DNA of 19,305 bases, from assembly GCA_043764015.1 (NCBI GenBank), contig JAYUKY010000018.1:1-19305 (forward strand). Reading direction: 5' to 3'. The notes under the pieces are model-generated. The model did no database searches. It had not been told where the DNA came from and saw only the letters and a list, made by a program, of their open reading frames with translations. Numbering within the stretch: the first letter of the stretch is position 1; every line of letters begins with the position of its first letter. The DNA is from JANYGM01 sp043764015 (GTDB taxonomy: Bacteria; Bacteroidota; Bacteroidia; Cytophagales; Thermonemataceae). The position numbers and the translations under genes were made by a program. Below are positions 8,755-14,049 of the stretch, in pieces.

Positions 8755-9477
8755 CTAAATTCTTTTCAAAATACGCATAAAATCATCCTTGTAGGTGATA
8801 CCAATAGCTAAATTTTTGCCATTGATAACCACAGAATTATCTTCTAACATATCAATTTTATCCATATTGACCATATACGAACGATGAATACGAATAAAAC
8901 GGTGATTATCCGCTCTCAAACGCTCCTCAAATGCTTTCAAGGTAGAATAAACAATATATTGGCGTTTATCTTCTGTATGAATAATGATGTAATCAGACAT
9001 TGCTTCTACATACATTATAGCATCAAAAGTAAGCCTAATAAGTTTATTTTCAACTTTTACGTAGATTTCTTGCTCCGTAACTTGCTGTTGTGTTGGTGGT
9101 ATTTTGGCAGTAGAAAGGTTGTGTTTTGCCTTGTCTATGGCGTGCAAAAAACGAGAATAGTCAGGTGGTTTGACAAGATAATCCGTTACATCAAGCTGGT
9201 AGGCTTCTAGCGCAAAATCTCTATTAGACGTAATCATAATAGTCTGTGGCTTAGTATGCAGGGCTTTTAGTAACTCAAAACCGCTCATTTGAGGCATTTC
9301 AATATCCAAAAGTAAAATATCAACATTGTTATCTTGGAGATAATCAAAAGCTAAAAGCGGGTCTGTAAAAGTCTGTTCTAAATGCAAAAATTCTGTTTTT
9401 TCAATGAATTTTTTGAGCATCAAAACTATTACCTCGCTATCATCAACGACCACACAAGAAAAAGTATTTTGTATCAT
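8755..9477 (-). CDS. LytTR-family response regulator (LytT/AlgR type)
   Basis: 240-residue two-component regulator. The receiver domain (about 6-120) has the acidic pair Asp12-Asp13, phospho-acceptor Asp58 in LLLDIEMPQMSG, Thr83 in MITS and Lys103 in YLVKP, so it should be phosphorylatable. A LytTR DNA-binding domain (about 135-238) follows, with FDAIMYVEAMSDYIIIHT, the strand-and-loop region FIRIHRSYMVNMDKID, and NLAIGITYKDDF. In this family the cognate kinase is usually an adjacent LytS-like membrane histidine kinase. None lies next to it here, so the regulator is an orphan in this window. Its start codon lies only 40 bp from a MITE-like insertion (9518-9683), which must provide or displace part of its upstream region. 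No Shine-Dalgarno is seen, normal for the phylum. Confidence 0.95.
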   Translation of the reverse strand: MIQNTFSCVVVDDSEVIVLMLKKFIEKTEFLHLEQTFTDPLLAFDYLQDNNVDILLLDIEMPQMSGFELLKALHTKPQTIMITSNRDFALEAYQLDVTDYLVKPPDYSRFLHAIDKAKHNLSTAKIPPTQQQVTEQEIYVKVENKLIRLTFDAIMYVEAMSDYIIIHTEDKRQYIVYSTLKAFEERLRADNHRFIRIHRSYMVNMDKIDMLEDNSVVINGKNLAIGITYKDDFMRILKRI

Positions 9478-9517
9478 TTATAATAATTATGGATTTTAAG
9501 TTATGAATTAATTATTT

Positions 9518-9683
9518 TGATACTAATATTTTGTGGTATAAAAATTATTTATATTTAAAGTATTGGTAATCAGCGAATTGAAATTATATCAAAATAGATA
9601 ATGGGCATGTCCCATTGCATAAATACACTTTTCAGGTACTTTTTAAATGGATTTTTTTGAAGACCACAAAAATATTAGTATCA
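9518..9683 (+). mobile_element. MITE-like element, copy A
   Basis: 166 bp bounded by terminal inverted repeats: TGATACTAATATTTTGTGGT at 9518-9537, and the reverse complement with one extra T at 9663-9683. No coding capacity. An internal palindrome AATGGG-catgt-CCCATT lies near the middle. The same element, inverted and diverged, occurs at 16561-16735. The copies share an identical 19-nt block (ATATCAAAATAGATAATGG) and an identical 23-nt block at the right end. Size, termini and lack of a gene fit a non-autonomous miniature transposable element. No convincing target-site duplication is visible and no transposase with matching ends is in the window. It lies 40 bp upstream of the LytTR gene, in the 431-nt gene-free stretch 9478-9908. 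Confidence 0.75.
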
Positions 9684-9763
9684 GGAAAATTAAATAATTC
9701 AATCTTTCCATTTTTACAATAATTGTTATTGTAAATTATTCGCTGCAGTTTTTGGAGAAAATA

Positions 9764-9816
9764 TTTGGTGGGGACACTAAACGTGGGATATAACCTTGTT
9801 TGGTGTCCCCACCAAA
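9764..9816. repeat. Long GC-rich hairpin (19-bp stem)
   Basis: Arms at 9764-9782 and 9798-9816 pair at 18 of 19 positions (TTTGGTGGGGACACTAAAC against its complement) around a 15-nt loop. It is far more GC-rich than its surroundings. It lies 93 nt downstream of the minus-strand lipoprotein stop codon and could terminate that operon, but no T tract follows on either strand. It could instead be a structured RNA or a palindromic repeat. A partial echo of the arm, TTTGGTAGGGACA, occurs near 5987-5999. Confidence 0.65.
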
Positions 9817-9873
9817 CAACGAGATACTATTTTGCAACGGAACTTTTACAGCAACCAATAATTTGAGTTTTAC

Positions 9874-9908
9874 ATTCGTACTTTGTACCTTTTAGTTCGT
9901 ACCTCGTT
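9874..9908 (-). repeat. Degenerate heptamer tract abutting a lipoprotein stop codon
   Basis: On the minus strand the bases directly after the TAG stop read CGAGGTACGAACT... and then GGTACAAAGTACGAATG. The 10-mer GAGGTACGAA also occurs just after the stop codon at 19147, and similar tracts adjoin the genes at 12501, 12791 and 14050. It is much more degenerate than those at 12508-12540. Confidence 0.4.
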
Positions 9909-10286
9909 CTAACTTCCGCCCCTGCTAGAACTTCTGCTTGAACCTCCAAAACCACCACGAGAAACGCCTCCACTACTTTTTGAGGAGAAAGTTCTGCTAT
10001 GAGAAGAGGCATTAGCGTGTCTGTTGTTAGAAGAAGGATGAACATAACTACTATGATAGCCGCCACGGTGATAGTTACCATAAGAATAGTAACCAAATGG
10101 ACGAAAAACATAATAATATGGATAGAAACCGCCATAATGAGAATGATGTACTGTTGTGTAGCGTGCTGCAGTATCAGAACGCAAATGCAGGCGGTCTTGC
10201 TCTGTACTGACTTTTTTCTTTTCTTTATCACAAGCCGACAAAAGGCTCGTAAGAAGTAATAATTTGATTATTTTTGTCTTTTTCAT
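9909..10286 (-). CDS. Small Gly/Ser/Tyr/His-rich lipoprotein
   Basis: 125 residues. Textbook lipobox LLSAC with Cys19, followed by DKEKKKVSTEQD. The mature protein is low in complexity: an aromatic segment YGGFYPYYYVFRPFGYYSYGNYHRGG (about 52-77) leads into a Ser/Gly/Arg tail (SSKSSGGVSRGGFGGSSRSSSRGGS). It has no hydrophobic core and no recognisable enzyme motif, so it is probably a flexible, surface-adherent or structural lipoprotein. It starts 26 nt after the stop of the gene at 10313-10678, so the two almost certainly form an operon. A longer frame on the same strand (to 9827) reads through this region but lacks a signal peptide; the lipobox decides in favour of this frame. Confidence 0.75.
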   Translation of the reverse strand: MKKTKIIKLLLLTSLLSACDKEKKKVSTEQDRLHLRSDTAARYTTVHHSHYGGFYPYYYVFRPFGYYSYGNYHRGGYHSSYVHPSSNNRHANASSHSRTFSSKSSGGVSRGGFGGSSRSSSRGGS

Positions 10287-10312
10287 TGCTTCGTTTTTTC
10301 TTAGTTACTGAA

Positions 10313-10678
10313 TTATTTTATTGTTACATAAAATTCATATTCTTTTTTTACTTCTCCTGTAAGCGGCTTTCCTGTGCTGTCTGTGCCTTCTGCTTTGATT
10401 TTACCAAGCGAGGGAACGGTGTCAAGTTCAATTTTTTCTTTGATTTTTGTATTTTTTACCCAAAAAGTTTTTTTCGTTTCAATAATATCACGAGTTTCGT
10501 CTAGTTTTCTACTATTAAAAACCACTTCCACAGAACCATCTTTTTCTACCGTTTTTACTCTGTCTTCACGTTCATCTTCTTCTGTATTATCATCACAAGA
10601 AGATAAGAATAAAGGAGATAATACCACAGAGAGTATCAAAAATGCAGTTTTAAAATATTTTTTTATAGAGTTTTCCAT
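10313..10678 (-). CDS. Small acidic lipoprotein, unknown function
   Basis: 121 residues from ATG 10678. The open frame extends to a TTG at 10744, but that triplet overlaps the -7 promoter box, so the ATG is preferred. The signal peptide ends at Cys28 (FLSSC), followed by DDNTEEDEREDR, a strongly acidic stretch of the kind that acts as a surface-export signal in Bacteroidota. The rest (VEVVFNSRKLDETRDIIETKKTFWVKN... to EFYVTIK) is Lys/Glu/Thr-rich and probably all beta, with no family I can name. It is first gene of a two-gene lipoprotein operon with the Gly/Ser-rich lipoprotein and has a consensus promoter 64 nt upstream. Confidence 0.75.
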   Translation of the reverse strand: MENSIKKYFKTAFLILSVVLSPLFLSSCDDNTEEDEREDRVKTVEKDGSVEVVFNSRKLDETRDIIETKKTFWVKNTKIKEKIELDTVPSLGKIKAEGTDSTGKPLTGEVKKEYEFYVTIK

Positions 10679-10741
10679 CAGATAATAAAGTGATTGTAAA
10701 TGATAAATGTTTGATTTTAAATAAATAATATTGCTACCTTG

Positions 10742-10772
10742 CAAATATAGTTATTTAATTTAGAACAACAAA
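10742..10772 (-). promoter_or_regulatory. Consensus promoter of the two-lipoprotein operon
   Basis: On the minus strand TTTG (10769-10772) is followed after 19 nt by TATATTTG (10742-10749). This is a close match to the Bacteroidota -33/-7 promoter (TTTG, then TAnnTTTG) in both boxes and spacing. The ATG is 64 nt downstream. Confidence 0.7.
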
Positions 10773-10838
10773 TAAGTAAAAATTATTTGAAATTATTAGT
10801 TATTTTGTTTATTTTGTGGAAATAATTACCCATATTTT

Positions 10839-11657
10839 ATGAAACGCTTTTTTATTACTTTTATTTTGTTAAATCTGATATGTTTTGCGTATGCTCAAAC
10901 ACCTCAAACTGCCCAAAACCATTTGGAAACAGGAAAAAAACTTCTTGAACAAAACAAAATAGAGCTTGCCATAGAAAGTTTTACAAAGGCTATCACTATT
11001 GATAAAGATTTTGCGGAAGCCTATCAAAAGCGTGGACTTGCTTATTATGCTTTTACTAATTATCCAAAAGCAGAAGAGAACTATAATAAGGCTATTCTTT
11101 TGCAACCAAAATATGCAGAGGCTTATTATTGCAGAGGTGTGCTGGATTTTATGCAGGGCAAAATAATTACTGCCAAGCGTGATTTTGAGCAAACGCTTAC
11201 TTATGCGCCTACGTATGTGCAAGCTATGATGTCGCTTGCAGCTATTGCTTTGCGTGATTTGGATAACAAAACTGCTTTTAATTGGTATTCTAAAGCAATC
11301 ATTACTTCCCCAAACTATGCACCTGCCTATTATGAGCGTGCTGCAATGTATTATAATGTTTTTGAAGATGATAAAAAAGCATTTGTTGATGTTTCTAAAG
11401 CTATTTTACTAAAAAATGACTATGCAGATGCCTATCATTTTAGAGGACTTTTGGAATATCAGCTCAAAAAATACCATAAAGCATTACCAGATTTTGATAA
11501 AGCTATTGCGCTAAATCCTAATGATGCTGATTATTATTTACAAAGAGCGCAAATTCATTTCAAACTAAAAAACAAAGAAAAAGCTTGTGCAGACTTCAAA
11601 AAAGCGGTTTCTCTTGGTGCAGAAGATAAAATATTAGAAAAAAAATATTGTAAATAA
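10839..11657 (+). CDS. Secreted/periplasmic protein made of seven TPRs
   Basis: 272 residues: a signal peptide (MKRFFITFILLNLICFAYAQ), then an uninterrupted TPR solenoid with exact 34-residue spacing at about 24-57, 58-91, 92-125, 126-159, 160-193, 194-227 and 228-261. Canonical positions are visible (AEAYYCRGVLDFMQGKIITAKRDFEQTL; DAYHFRGLLEYQLKKYHKALPDFDKAI), and the repeats end in Asn-Pro or equivalents. TPR solenoids bind peptides or proteins. With nothing fused to it, this is an adaptor or assembly factor in the periplasm or outer membrane rather than an enzyme. It is a single gene, divergent from the lipoprotein operon and convergent with uppP, leaving only 13 nt between the two stop codons. 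The partner cannot be deduced. Confidence 0.9.
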   Translation: MKRFFITFILLNLICFAYAQTPQTAQNHLETGKKLLEQNKIELAIESFTKAITIDKDFAEAYQKRGLAYYAFTNYPKAEENYNKAILLQPKYAEAYYCRGVLDFMQGKIITAKRDFEQTLTYAPTYVQAMMSLAAIALRDLDNKTAFNWYSKAIITSPNYAPAYYERAAMYYNVFEDDKKAFVDVSKAILLKNDYADAYHFRGLLEYQLKKYHKALPDFDKAIALNPNDADYYLQRAQIHFKLKNKEKACADFKKAVSLGAEDKILEKKYCK

Positions 11658-11679
11658 AAAAATAAAAGTTTTACAATAT
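11645..11679. terminator. Possible shared terminator overlapping two convergent stop codons
   Basis: A perfect 10-bp inverted repeat (ATATTGTAAA at 11645-11654, complement at 11670-11679) has arms formed by the last codons of the TPR gene and of uppP. The stem is AT-rich, so it is weak. A T-rich stretch follows on the minus strand but not on the plus strand. Confidence 0.4.
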
Positions 11680-12501
11680 CTTCAAATCTACTTTAAAAAG
11701 AAGTAACAAAATAATAGCAACACCCAGCGCAATGCGGTAATAACCAAACATTTTGAAGCCGTATTTAGTCAAAAAACCTACAAAAAACTTAATAGCAAGC
11801 ATTGCCACCACAAAAGCCAATACATTTCCTAGTAATAACATTTGAAGTTCTTCTCCTTGGAAAAAAGGTAAATTAGCTTCTTTCGTAGCTTTATAGTGTT
11901 TGAGCAGTTTGTAGGCTGATGCGGCAAACATAGTGGGAACAGCCAAGAAAAATGAAAATTCTGCAGCGGTTTTGCGTGTAAGTCCTTGTTGCATTCCGCC
12001 AATAATAGTGGCAGCAGAGCGGGAAGTTCCAGGAAAAACTGCAGCAACACATTGGAAAAGCCCTATCACAAGCGCAATAGGATAGGTTACGGTTTTTTCT
12101 GATGTGTTTGGAAGCTCATTTGGAATTTCATTTTTAGCAAACCATTTATCCACAAAAAGCAAAACTATTCCGCCCAAAATCAGCATAATAGCTACCACCA
12201 ACACGTTTTCAAGCATTTTATCAATTACATCACCAAAAAAAAGACCCACAAAAGCAGCGGGAATAAAGGCAACAAGCAATTTAAAATAAAACTCAAAAGA
12301 CTGAAAAAACCTTCGCCAATACAAAACTACCACCGACAAAATAGCCCCAAATTGGATATTAACAGTAAAAAGCTTTGTAAAAGCTTCACTACTAATACCC
12401 ATAAGAGAAGATGCAATAATCATATGTCCTGTGGAAGAAATAGGCAAAAACTCCGTCAGTCCTTCAATAATGGCGAGTATCACCGCCTCTAAAATACCCA
12501 T
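11671..12501 (-). CDS. uppP: Undecaprenyl-diphosphatase (BacA/UppP)
   Basis: 276-residue integral membrane enzyme that dephosphorylates undecaprenyl pyrophosphate to recycle the lipid carrier for peptidoglycan and O-antigen synthesis. Overproduction of family members gives bacitracin resistance. The signature EGLTEFLPISSTGH at 13-26 holds the two catalytic glutamates (Glu13, Glu17) and His26. The second signature PGTSRSAATI begins at 157 and holds Arg161. About eight hydrophobic helices and a full family length are present. In many Bacteroidota genomes uppP follows a DUF3098 gene directly, in an ftsX-DUF3098-uppP-truB order. Here the DUF3098 gene is upstream on the same strand, but a 289-nt repeat separates them and the heptamer tract ends 6 nt before this ATG. 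The leader is therefore made of repeat DNA. Confidence 0.96.
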   Translation of the reverse strand: MGILEAVILAIIEGLTEFLPISSTGHMIIASSLMGISSEAFTKLFTVNIQFGAILSVVVLYWRRFFQSFEFYFKLLVAFIPAAFVGLFFGDVIDKMLENVLVVAIMLILGGIVLLFVDKWFAKNEIPNELPNTSEKTVTYPIALVIGLFQCVAAVFPGTSRSAATIIGGMQQGLTRKTAAEFSFFLAVPTMFAASAYKLLKHYKATKEANLPFFQGEELQMLLLGNVLAFVVAMLAIKFFVGFLTKYGFKMFGYYRIALGVAIILLLLFKVDLKIL

Positions 12502-12507
12502 ATATTA

Positions 12508-12793
12508 GTTGTGAGTTGTGAGTTGTGAGTTGTGAAGTGAAATACATTTAGATAACGACATTGTTAGTTTGTATTGCAGTCCAGCGGACTGATATATTTA
12601 TAGAAAACAGGTTAAAAAATGTATTTTGCTCCAGCGGAGCAGCACTAGCAAGGGCTAGTTTTATAAGTATTGCGCCCCGCTGGAGCGAAATACAAGCATA
12701 ATGATATTTCTATAAATATACAGTTCCGCTGGAACTAATACAAAATATCAATGTCTTTGTCTAATTGTATTTTACTTCACACCTCACACCTCA
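12508..12793. repeat. Composite palindromic repeat filling the uppP-DUF3098 spacer
   Basis: The whole spacer is one large imperfect palindrome of about 286 bp, centred near 12651. Outermost are heptamer tracts: GTTGTGA-type units at 12508-12536, and the inverted counterpart (CACACCT units) at 12776-12792. Then come GAAATACATTTAGA, a CATTG block and TTTGTATT on each side, outer hairpins (12577-12591 and 12722-12736), ATATTTATAGAAA on both sides, inner hairpins (12627-12641 and 12673-12687), and a central hairpin ACTAGC-aagg-GCTAGT (12644-12659). Positions 12649-12753 recur inverted at 19201-19305 with 4 mismatches in 105 nt and no gap. There is no coding capacity. Confidence 0.85.
12577..12736. 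repeat. Four REP-like CCAGCGG hairpins
   Basis: Four short palindromes share the core CC-AGC-GG or its complement: CAGTCCAGCGGACTG (12577-12591), TGCTCCAGCGGAGCA (12627-12641), CGCCCCGCTGGAGCG (12673-12687, one C-A mismatch that becomes G-U on the minus strand) and AGTTCCGCTGGAACT (12722-12736). Outer stem pairs differ between copies but change together (GTCC/GGAC, CTCC/GGAG, TTCC/GGAA). Such compensatory changes indicate that the hairpin fold is what is maintained. Two more copies lie at 19218-19232 and 19267-19281. Confidence 0.8.
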
Positions 12794-13054
12794 TAATGAT
12801 TTTGGTTTGTACAAAATTGCTACAAATTGTACCATAAAACCTAAAAATAAGATAATTGGACCTAACGTAAGTCCTAAAAAGCCAAAACCAAACGGCTCTT
12901 TGTCCATTGACATAATCACAAAGCCAAGAAGCATCATACCTATTCCTGCAAGCATTATGATGTAATTGATGCGTTCAAGGGCAAAACCAACTGTATTTTT
13001 AGGATTTTCTGTAATGATGTTTGTTGCTGTTTCAGCGGTTTTTTGAAGTTCCAT
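12791..13054 (-). CDS. DUF3098 family small membrane protein
   Basis: 87 residues with two transmembrane helices (about 30-50 and 58-82). The pattern FALERINYIIMLAGIGMMLLGFVIMSM...PFGFGFLGLTLGPIILFLGFMVQFVAILYKP is characteristic of DUF3098, a Bacteroidota family of unknown function usually encoded between ftsX and uppP. That context points to cell-envelope or division work. Here uppP does follow on the same strand, but ftsX is replaced upstream by rpmB and the uppP junction is split by the composite repeat, whose heptamer tract begins at this gene's TGA stop. The start at 13054 gives the normal family length. A strong hairpin isolates it from rpmB, so it needs its own promoter, which I could not identify. 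Confidence 0.85.
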   Translation of the reverse strand: MELQKTAETATNIITENPKNTVGFALERINYIIMLAGIGMMLLGFVIMSMDKEPFGFGFLGLTLGPIILFLGFMVQFVAILYKPKSL

Positions 13055-13121
13055 TTTTTTATTTTAAATATTATATGCTAAAAGCTAACGTATAAGCAGG
13101 TAATTAAGTATAAATAAACCA

Positions 13122-13169
13122 AAAAACGCTTCTAAAAATATATTTTAATATAGTTTTAGAAGCGTTTTT
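13122..13169. terminator. Strong terminator between rpmB and the DUF3098 gene
   Basis: A perfect 16-bp stem has arms at 13122-13137 and 13154-13169 (AAAAACGCTTCTAAAA and its complement) around a 16-nt loop. On the minus strand it starts 29 nt after the rpmB stop and ends in a T tract, so it should stop rpmB transcription before the DUF3098 gene. Confidence 0.85.
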
Positions 13170-13198
13170 AAATTTTTGAAGAAACGATATATAAATAA

Positions 13199-13414
13199 TT
13201 ATATAAATTTCAAAACGGCATCTATGCCTTTTTTATTGATGGTACGAACAGCATTGCAAGATACACGTAATGTTACCCACTCACCTAAGCTAGGTACGAA
13301 AAATCTTTGTACGTGCAAATTTGGATAAAACTTTCTTTTAGTTTTATTGTTAGATTTAGATACATTATTACCTACTCTTGTTCTTTTTCCTGTGATTTGG
13401 CAAACTTTTGACAT
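13199..13414 (-). CDS. rpmB: 50S ribosomal protein L28 (bL28)
   Basis: 71 residues beginning MSKVCQITGKRTRVGNNVSKSNNKTKRKFYPNLHVQRFFVP, then VTLRVSCNAVRTINKKGIDAVLKF, which aligns throughout with bL28. bL28 is a structural protein of the large subunit required for assembly. It is slightly shorter at the C-terminus than the E. coli protein (about 78 residues). In many Bacteroidota rpmB heads an rpmB-rpmG-DUF4295 cluster; here it is a single gene with a consensus promoter about 130 nt upstream and a strong terminator 29 nt downstream. The long leader contains an inverted repeat (13427-13490) and could carry translational control. Confidence 0.97.
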   Translation of the reverse strand: MSKVCQITGKRTRVGNNVSKSNNKTKRKFYPNLHVQRFFVPSLGEWVTLRVSCNAVRTINKKGIDAVLKFI

Positions 13415-13426
13415 TTTATTCTACTA

Positions 13427-13490
13427 TTTTAAGATAAACAATTTAAACAATTTTAAACGTGAAGTAAAGATTATTCAAATTATCTTAAAA
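13427..13490 (-). promoter_or_regulatory. Inverted repeat in the rpmB leader
   Basis: TTTTAAGATAA at 13427-13437 is the exact complement of 13480-13490, enclosing 42 nt. It lies inside the predicted 5' leader of rpmB, and its inner arm ends 12 nt before the ATG. It could fold into a stem that covers or presents the start region. The stem is AT-rich and no known ribosomal leader family was recognised. Confidence 0.35.
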
Positions 13491-13546
13491 CTTAATTTTA
13501 GGTTAATTTTAAAGAATCATCTCCAATTACTTCATTTTTTGGAACG

Positions 13547-13578
13547 CAAATGTACGAACTCAAAAGCATATATCCAAA
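13547..13578 (-). promoter_or_regulatory. Consensus promoter of rpmB
   Basis: On the minus strand TTTG (13575-13578), a 20-nt spacer, then TACATTTG (13547-13554). Both boxes fit the Bacteroidota promoter consensus. The ATG of rpmB is 132 nt downstream of the -7 box. Confidence 0.72.
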
Positions 13579-13614
13579 CATATTTTCAAAAAATATCAAA
13601 AAGTAGATAATATT

Positions 13615-13824
13615 TCAACTAGATTGCCTCTTAAATCCAAACGGACAATGTTTGCAGCCATTTTTACAGCAATAACCACGTTTTTTGTGGTAATATTCTG
13701 TAAAAACCATATAACCTTGCTCATTGAAATAATATTCAATTTCCTTATTTTGCTCGTTATTCTTGTCTTTTGAGTCAGGTGTTATTTTTTTGTCTTCTGT
13801 TTTTTTTCTCTTAAAAAAATTCAT
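13615..13824 (-). CDS. Small cysteine-rich protein, DUF5522-like
   Basis: 69 residues from ATG 13824 (MNFFKRKKTED...). The open frame extends to a TTG at 13884, giving an implausible hydrophobic extension. A Lys/Asp-rich N-terminal third is followed by the conserved core YYFNEQGYMVFTEYYHKKRG and then YCCKNGCKHCPFGF. Four cysteines (52, 53, 57, 60) and His59 suggest metal or cluster binding. This matches the small DUF5522-type family as I know it, function unknown. It is probably cytoplasmic. The gene stands alone between rpmB and the divergent rocD; no promoter was identified. Confidence 0.8.
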   Translation of the reverse strand: MNFFKRKKTEDKKITPDSKDKNNEQNKEIEYYFNEQGYMVFTEYYHKKRGYCCKNGCKHCPFGFKRQSS

Positions 13825-13931
13825 TAAAAAGTTTATTAAAATTTGTTTAGATAGGTAATAGTGTACTATTTTGATAATTAGCAAACTTTTCAGTAAGAAA
13901 ATTGTTTATAAAATTATTTTATTGCCTTTAT

Positions 13932-13954
13932 TTTGCGTAATTTTGCAACGCAAA
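13932..13954 (+). promoter_or_regulatory. rocD promoter -7 box flanked by an inverted repeat
   Basis: TAATTTTG at 13938-13945 fits TAnnTTTG, about 105 nt before the rocD ATG. It is framed by TTTGCGT (13932-13938) and its complement ACGCAAA (13948-13954). A dyad over the -7 element is a plausible operator. No good -33 TTTG is present, so an activator may be needed. Confidence 0.4.
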
Positions 13955-14003
13955 TTAGTGAAAATTAGGTGAAAAGTTAAAAGAAATGTACAAAATTCTT
14001 GTA

Positions 14004-14041
14004 TTTCACTACTCATAATTTCACTACTCACAATTTCACTC
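14004..14041 (+). repeat. 15-nt tandem repeat in the rocD leader
   Basis: Two full units TTTCACTACTCAYAA (14004-14018, 14019-14033) and a partial third (14034-14041) end 8 nt before the rocD ATG. They are preceded by TTGTA, so the tract begins GTATTTCACT, exactly as in the minus-strand leader of uppP (GTATTTCACTTCACAACTCACAACTCAC). The unit is made of the same ACTCACAA-type heptamers. Confidence 0.7.
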
Positions 14042-14049
14042 AAAAAAAT

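Noticed and set aside
9518..9683. Coding gene inside the MITE-like element
   Set aside because: There is no open frame of useful length on either strand, and stop codons are frequent in both copies.
9827..10231. A 134-codon minus-strand open frame overlapping the Gly/Ser-rich lipoprotein gene in another frame
   Set aside because: It has no signal peptide or family resemblance and looks like the shadow of a low-complexity gene. The other frame has a textbook lipobox.
12508..12793. CRISPR array or phage attachment site
   Set aside because: There are no regularly spaced unique spacers, cas genes, integrase or tRNA. The structure is a symmetrical palindrome.
13999..14049. TTG-initiated extension of rocD with a repeated THNF peptide
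   Set aside because: It is only the translation of the tandem repeat in the leader. The family start is at ATG 14050.
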